A stretch of DNA of 30,406 bases from contig BFEA01000001.1 in assembly GCA_003427395.1 (NCBI GenBank), positions 5,275,146 to 5,305,551 on the forward strand. Direction: 5' to 3'. This document shows positions 28,467 through 30,406 of the stretch, piece by piece (the stretch's first letter is position 1; each line of letters begins with the position of its first letter). The position numbers were made by a program, and so were the translations under genes. Source of the stretch: Chara braunii. Its lineage: Eukaryota > Streptophyta > Charophyceae > Charales > Characeae. Below the pieces are notes generated by a model, which did not search any database, was not told the origin of the DNA, and saw only the letters and a program-made list of their open reading frames with translations.

Positions 28467-29060
28467 AGTAGAAGAGATAGGAGGGGGAGGGGGAGGGGAA
28501 ACGGAAACAATGTTCGCAGGACGTTAAACGTTGGATGGGGAAGGTAATAAGGGAGGTCTGGAAGAGGAGGAAGGGTGATTAGCACGTACTTGAGCCAAAA
28601 TCGGAAAGGCTTCGGAGCGGGAGGGGGATTTCCATAATTGGCCATCGCTACTACCGTCTTACCAACCAATCGATAAAGCCACGAAAAAACTAAACCCAAG
28701 AAAATACCCACAATCATCCGACAAGATTCAGAGGATGAAAACCTTATGTCGAAGAGGTGATACCACCGCTTAGTCAATCAGTCAAACCTACGTCGCACAA
28801 ATCAAATGACTGCCCACCAAGAGAAGTCAATACTTAACAGGCTAGCAATCTACTTCATGTTGTGAATGACCAATCCATTGATATCTCAAACCAACACGGA
28901 ACTCCATGCATACACACGACGTCAATCATAATAGATGGGAGGAACACCATAGACAAGAGGTAGTCAAGGTCTTCAACTTAGATAAAACTTGAAGTACAAC
29001 GAAGGTCAAACAAAAAACCGTAGCTATGTCGCAACGTACTTAACTTAGCTCGCTAGACCT

Positions 29061-29126
29061 TCCTCTGGCTACTTCTCGACATGTGTTTCGACCGATGCCA
29101 GAAAATCGGTCATCCTCAAGGGAGGA
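29061..29126 (-). ncRNA. Hammerhead-like hairpin plus GAAAC, PLE copy 2
   Basis: The same structure as in copy 1: stem 29111-29105 with 29096-29090, then GAAAC at 29089-29085. The stem and GAAAC are unchanged; the substitutions relative to copy 1 fall in the loop and in the bases after GAAAC. Confidence 0.4.
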
Positions 29127-29487
29127 GCAACCTTGACGGAGATAGAGAATCCATCTGTAGAAGTCTGCCTATATACTGTCCTTGTCACTAATGTAAGCCA
29201 ACCGGTTCGTCTGTTCCAAAAAACGTATTCACACGAAGTGTCTAGAACCCTCTGTTAGAAATCAGGTTTCCTCGGAAGTTGGGGTCGGTCCATCGTGAAG
29301 TCCCAGGAGAAAGGAAGATACCACTGTTCAGGCCGGTTTTTAAGAAAAACGGGCCTAGAAGAAGAATGAATTTAGATGGAAAGAAAGACCTAGTTCAAAA
29401 GAAGGAAAGAAAAAGATGAAAAAGGACAAGAAAAAATGAGAGTAACCGGTCCGTTTCGTAACACTCACAGGCTCCGAAAAACTGGGC

Positions 29488-30403
29488 TCATGCTTTCCAC
29501 TCCAAGGTCTTCCCTTAAGTAAAATGTAATAGAGCTCTCTTGAACCAATCGGAGGGGTCGCTTCGAATCCTCAGTTCCGTCTGGAAGGCCAGTAGAGTGA
29601 GTCCAAAAGATAGACAGCAAGATGAGTGTGAGAAGATTCGATGCAGGTATCCAGTGACCACGCCTTTCTTAGTTTGGACGGAAGAGTAAGACCCATAATC
29701 TTGGAGAGACTGAAATACAATGTCCTTACGTAGAAGCAAGACGTCCTGGTTGCGCATGGTAGCAAAGCAGCTGACCCGGGGTTTGTCCCTTATCTGTGAG
29801 ATCTTAACGATACAACCAATAAACTCCCACCAGTCTTCGCCTTCACTGGTGGCTACAAGCTTGAGATTCTGATCGTAGGAAGTGGAAAAACTTTCAAATA
29901 CTCCTTTTGCCAGGTCTCGGTCCCTTGCAATATTGTTACAGACGACAAAGAGGGTCACATCGTCGACAATACGCATCCCGTGAATACGCACCAAAGTAGG
30001 AAGGTGTAGACTTTTTAAGAATAAAAACTCATTAGATGCGCATAAAAGACAAGCGAGTGTCGGACTTGAACTTTTGCCCATTGGAATCCCTTCCGTTTGT
30101 CGGTAAACTTCCCCCTGAGCACATGTGTACGTATGTCTGAGATTATATTTTATGACCTCAATAATCATAGTGAATCTCACTTTTCTCAAGCCGATTTCAT
30201 CTTTAGCCTACCCGAAGGTGCACCCTTTTCCTCTACCATTGACACGAATCCAATCACGGCCTTTGTTCCCAAAGTGTTCAATTATCCATTCAACTGCCTG
30301 AATACTAGATTTATGAGGTAATCTAGAAAACATATCTTTAATATCATAGGCAGCCCCTTGTACTACTGGGGAATGAATCCGGCCTATAGACGTATTAACC
30401 TAG
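29488..30403 (-). pseudogene. PLE reverse transcriptase, copy 2 (partial)
   Basis: Minus translation: AAYDIKDMFSRLPH (motif A), a TAG at 30210-30208, then an open run of 224 codons with YRQTEGIPMGKSSSPTLA (motif B intact), RIVDDVTLFV (motif C) and WWEFIGC, ending at a TAA at 29517-29515. The two stops coincide with Gln codons CAG and CAA in copy 1. Conversely, copy 1's TAG at 24015-24013 is CAG here (29796-29794). The 5' part lies beyond the window. Confidence 0.85.
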
Positions 30404-30406
30404 TGG

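Larger units (their letters stand above)
23077..28857 (-). mobile_element. Penelope-like retroelement (PLE), full 5781-bp unit
   Basis: The sequence from 23077 (TGTTGTGAATG) repeats at 28858 in the same orientation, and equivalent sites stay exactly 5781 bases apart out to 24625/30406. The unit is therefore one complete element followed upstream (minus sense) by a second copy. Minus-strand order: ORF1 (28645-27021), GIY-YIG endonuclease (26818-25862), AT-rich gap, CxC linker (25485-25069), RT (25065-24013), C-terminal part (to 23614), 3' region with a hairpin motif. The endonuclease precedes the RT, as in the described Naiad/Chlamys PLEs and unlike canonical Penelope. Stops and frameshifts show this copy is dead. 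Confidence 0.82.
28858..30406 (-). mobile_element. PLE copy 2, partial (runs off the window)
   Basis: Direct repeat of 23077-24625 at roughly 95 percent identity by eye, with mostly transition differences. It includes the 3' region and the RT from motif A onward. Its 3' end (28858) directly meets the 5' end of copy 1, giving a head-to-tail tandem, the usual PLE pseudo-LTR arrangement. Confidence 0.88.

Overview
The window reads as a repeat-dense, non-genic stretch of a eukaryotic nuclear genome, most likely a streptophyte (green plant lineage). I infer a charophyte such as Chara from the Myb/SANT-like protein family at 9.2-10.9 kb and the retroelement types; no single-copy host gene is present to confirm this. 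Nearly every recognisable coding stretch is a decayed transposable-element protein.

Layout. 0-0.8 kb: a hAT-like non-autonomous DNA transposon inserted in a (TA)n microsatellite. 1.0-7.06 kb: a minus-strand LINE (LINE-A), apparently split by about 2.3 kb of unrelated repeat sequence. 7.3-8.3 kb: a PIF/Harbinger-type MITE, a poly-pyrimidine insertion flanked by direct repeats, and a SINE-like repeat. 9.25-10.9 kb: a frameshifted Myb/SANT-like ORF of the kind that accompanies PIF/Harbinger transposases. 11.75-12.08 kb: a tRNA-derived SINE candidate. 12.7-16.1 kb: tandem repeats, several copies of a hairpin-headed SINE-like family, and a second hAT-like MITE (13691-14628) with a perfect 8-bp target duplication. 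This MITE contains a one-base N gap between two copies of the same segment. 16.2-23.0 kb: three more LINE copies (LINE-B minus with an apparent 5' inversion, LINE-C plus, LINE-D plus).

23.08-30.41 kb is the most interesting part. A Penelope-like retroelement (PLE) lies on the minus strand as a head-to-tail tandem: a complete 5781-bp unit (23077-28857) preceded by a second copy that runs off the window edge (28858-30406). In coding order the unit has a coiled-coil/polyproline ORF1 ending in a SAP-like motif, a GIY-YIG endonuclease, a linker with a CxC motif, and then the reverse transcriptase. The endonuclease therefore precedes the RT, the reverse of canonical Penelope. This matches the published permuted N-terminal-endonuclease PLE clade (Naiad/Chlamys). 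The two copies carry complementary nonsense mutations, all explainable as C-to-T on the coding strand. Both also keep a perfect 7-bp hairpin followed by GAAAC that resembles a divergent hammerhead core.

The components act as parasites rather than as a pathway. LINE and PLE proteins would supply reverse transcription. The SINE-like families and MITEs would depend on LINE, hAT or PIF/Harbinger enzymes encoded elsewhere. All coordinates of repeat edges other than those with terminal duplications are approximate.
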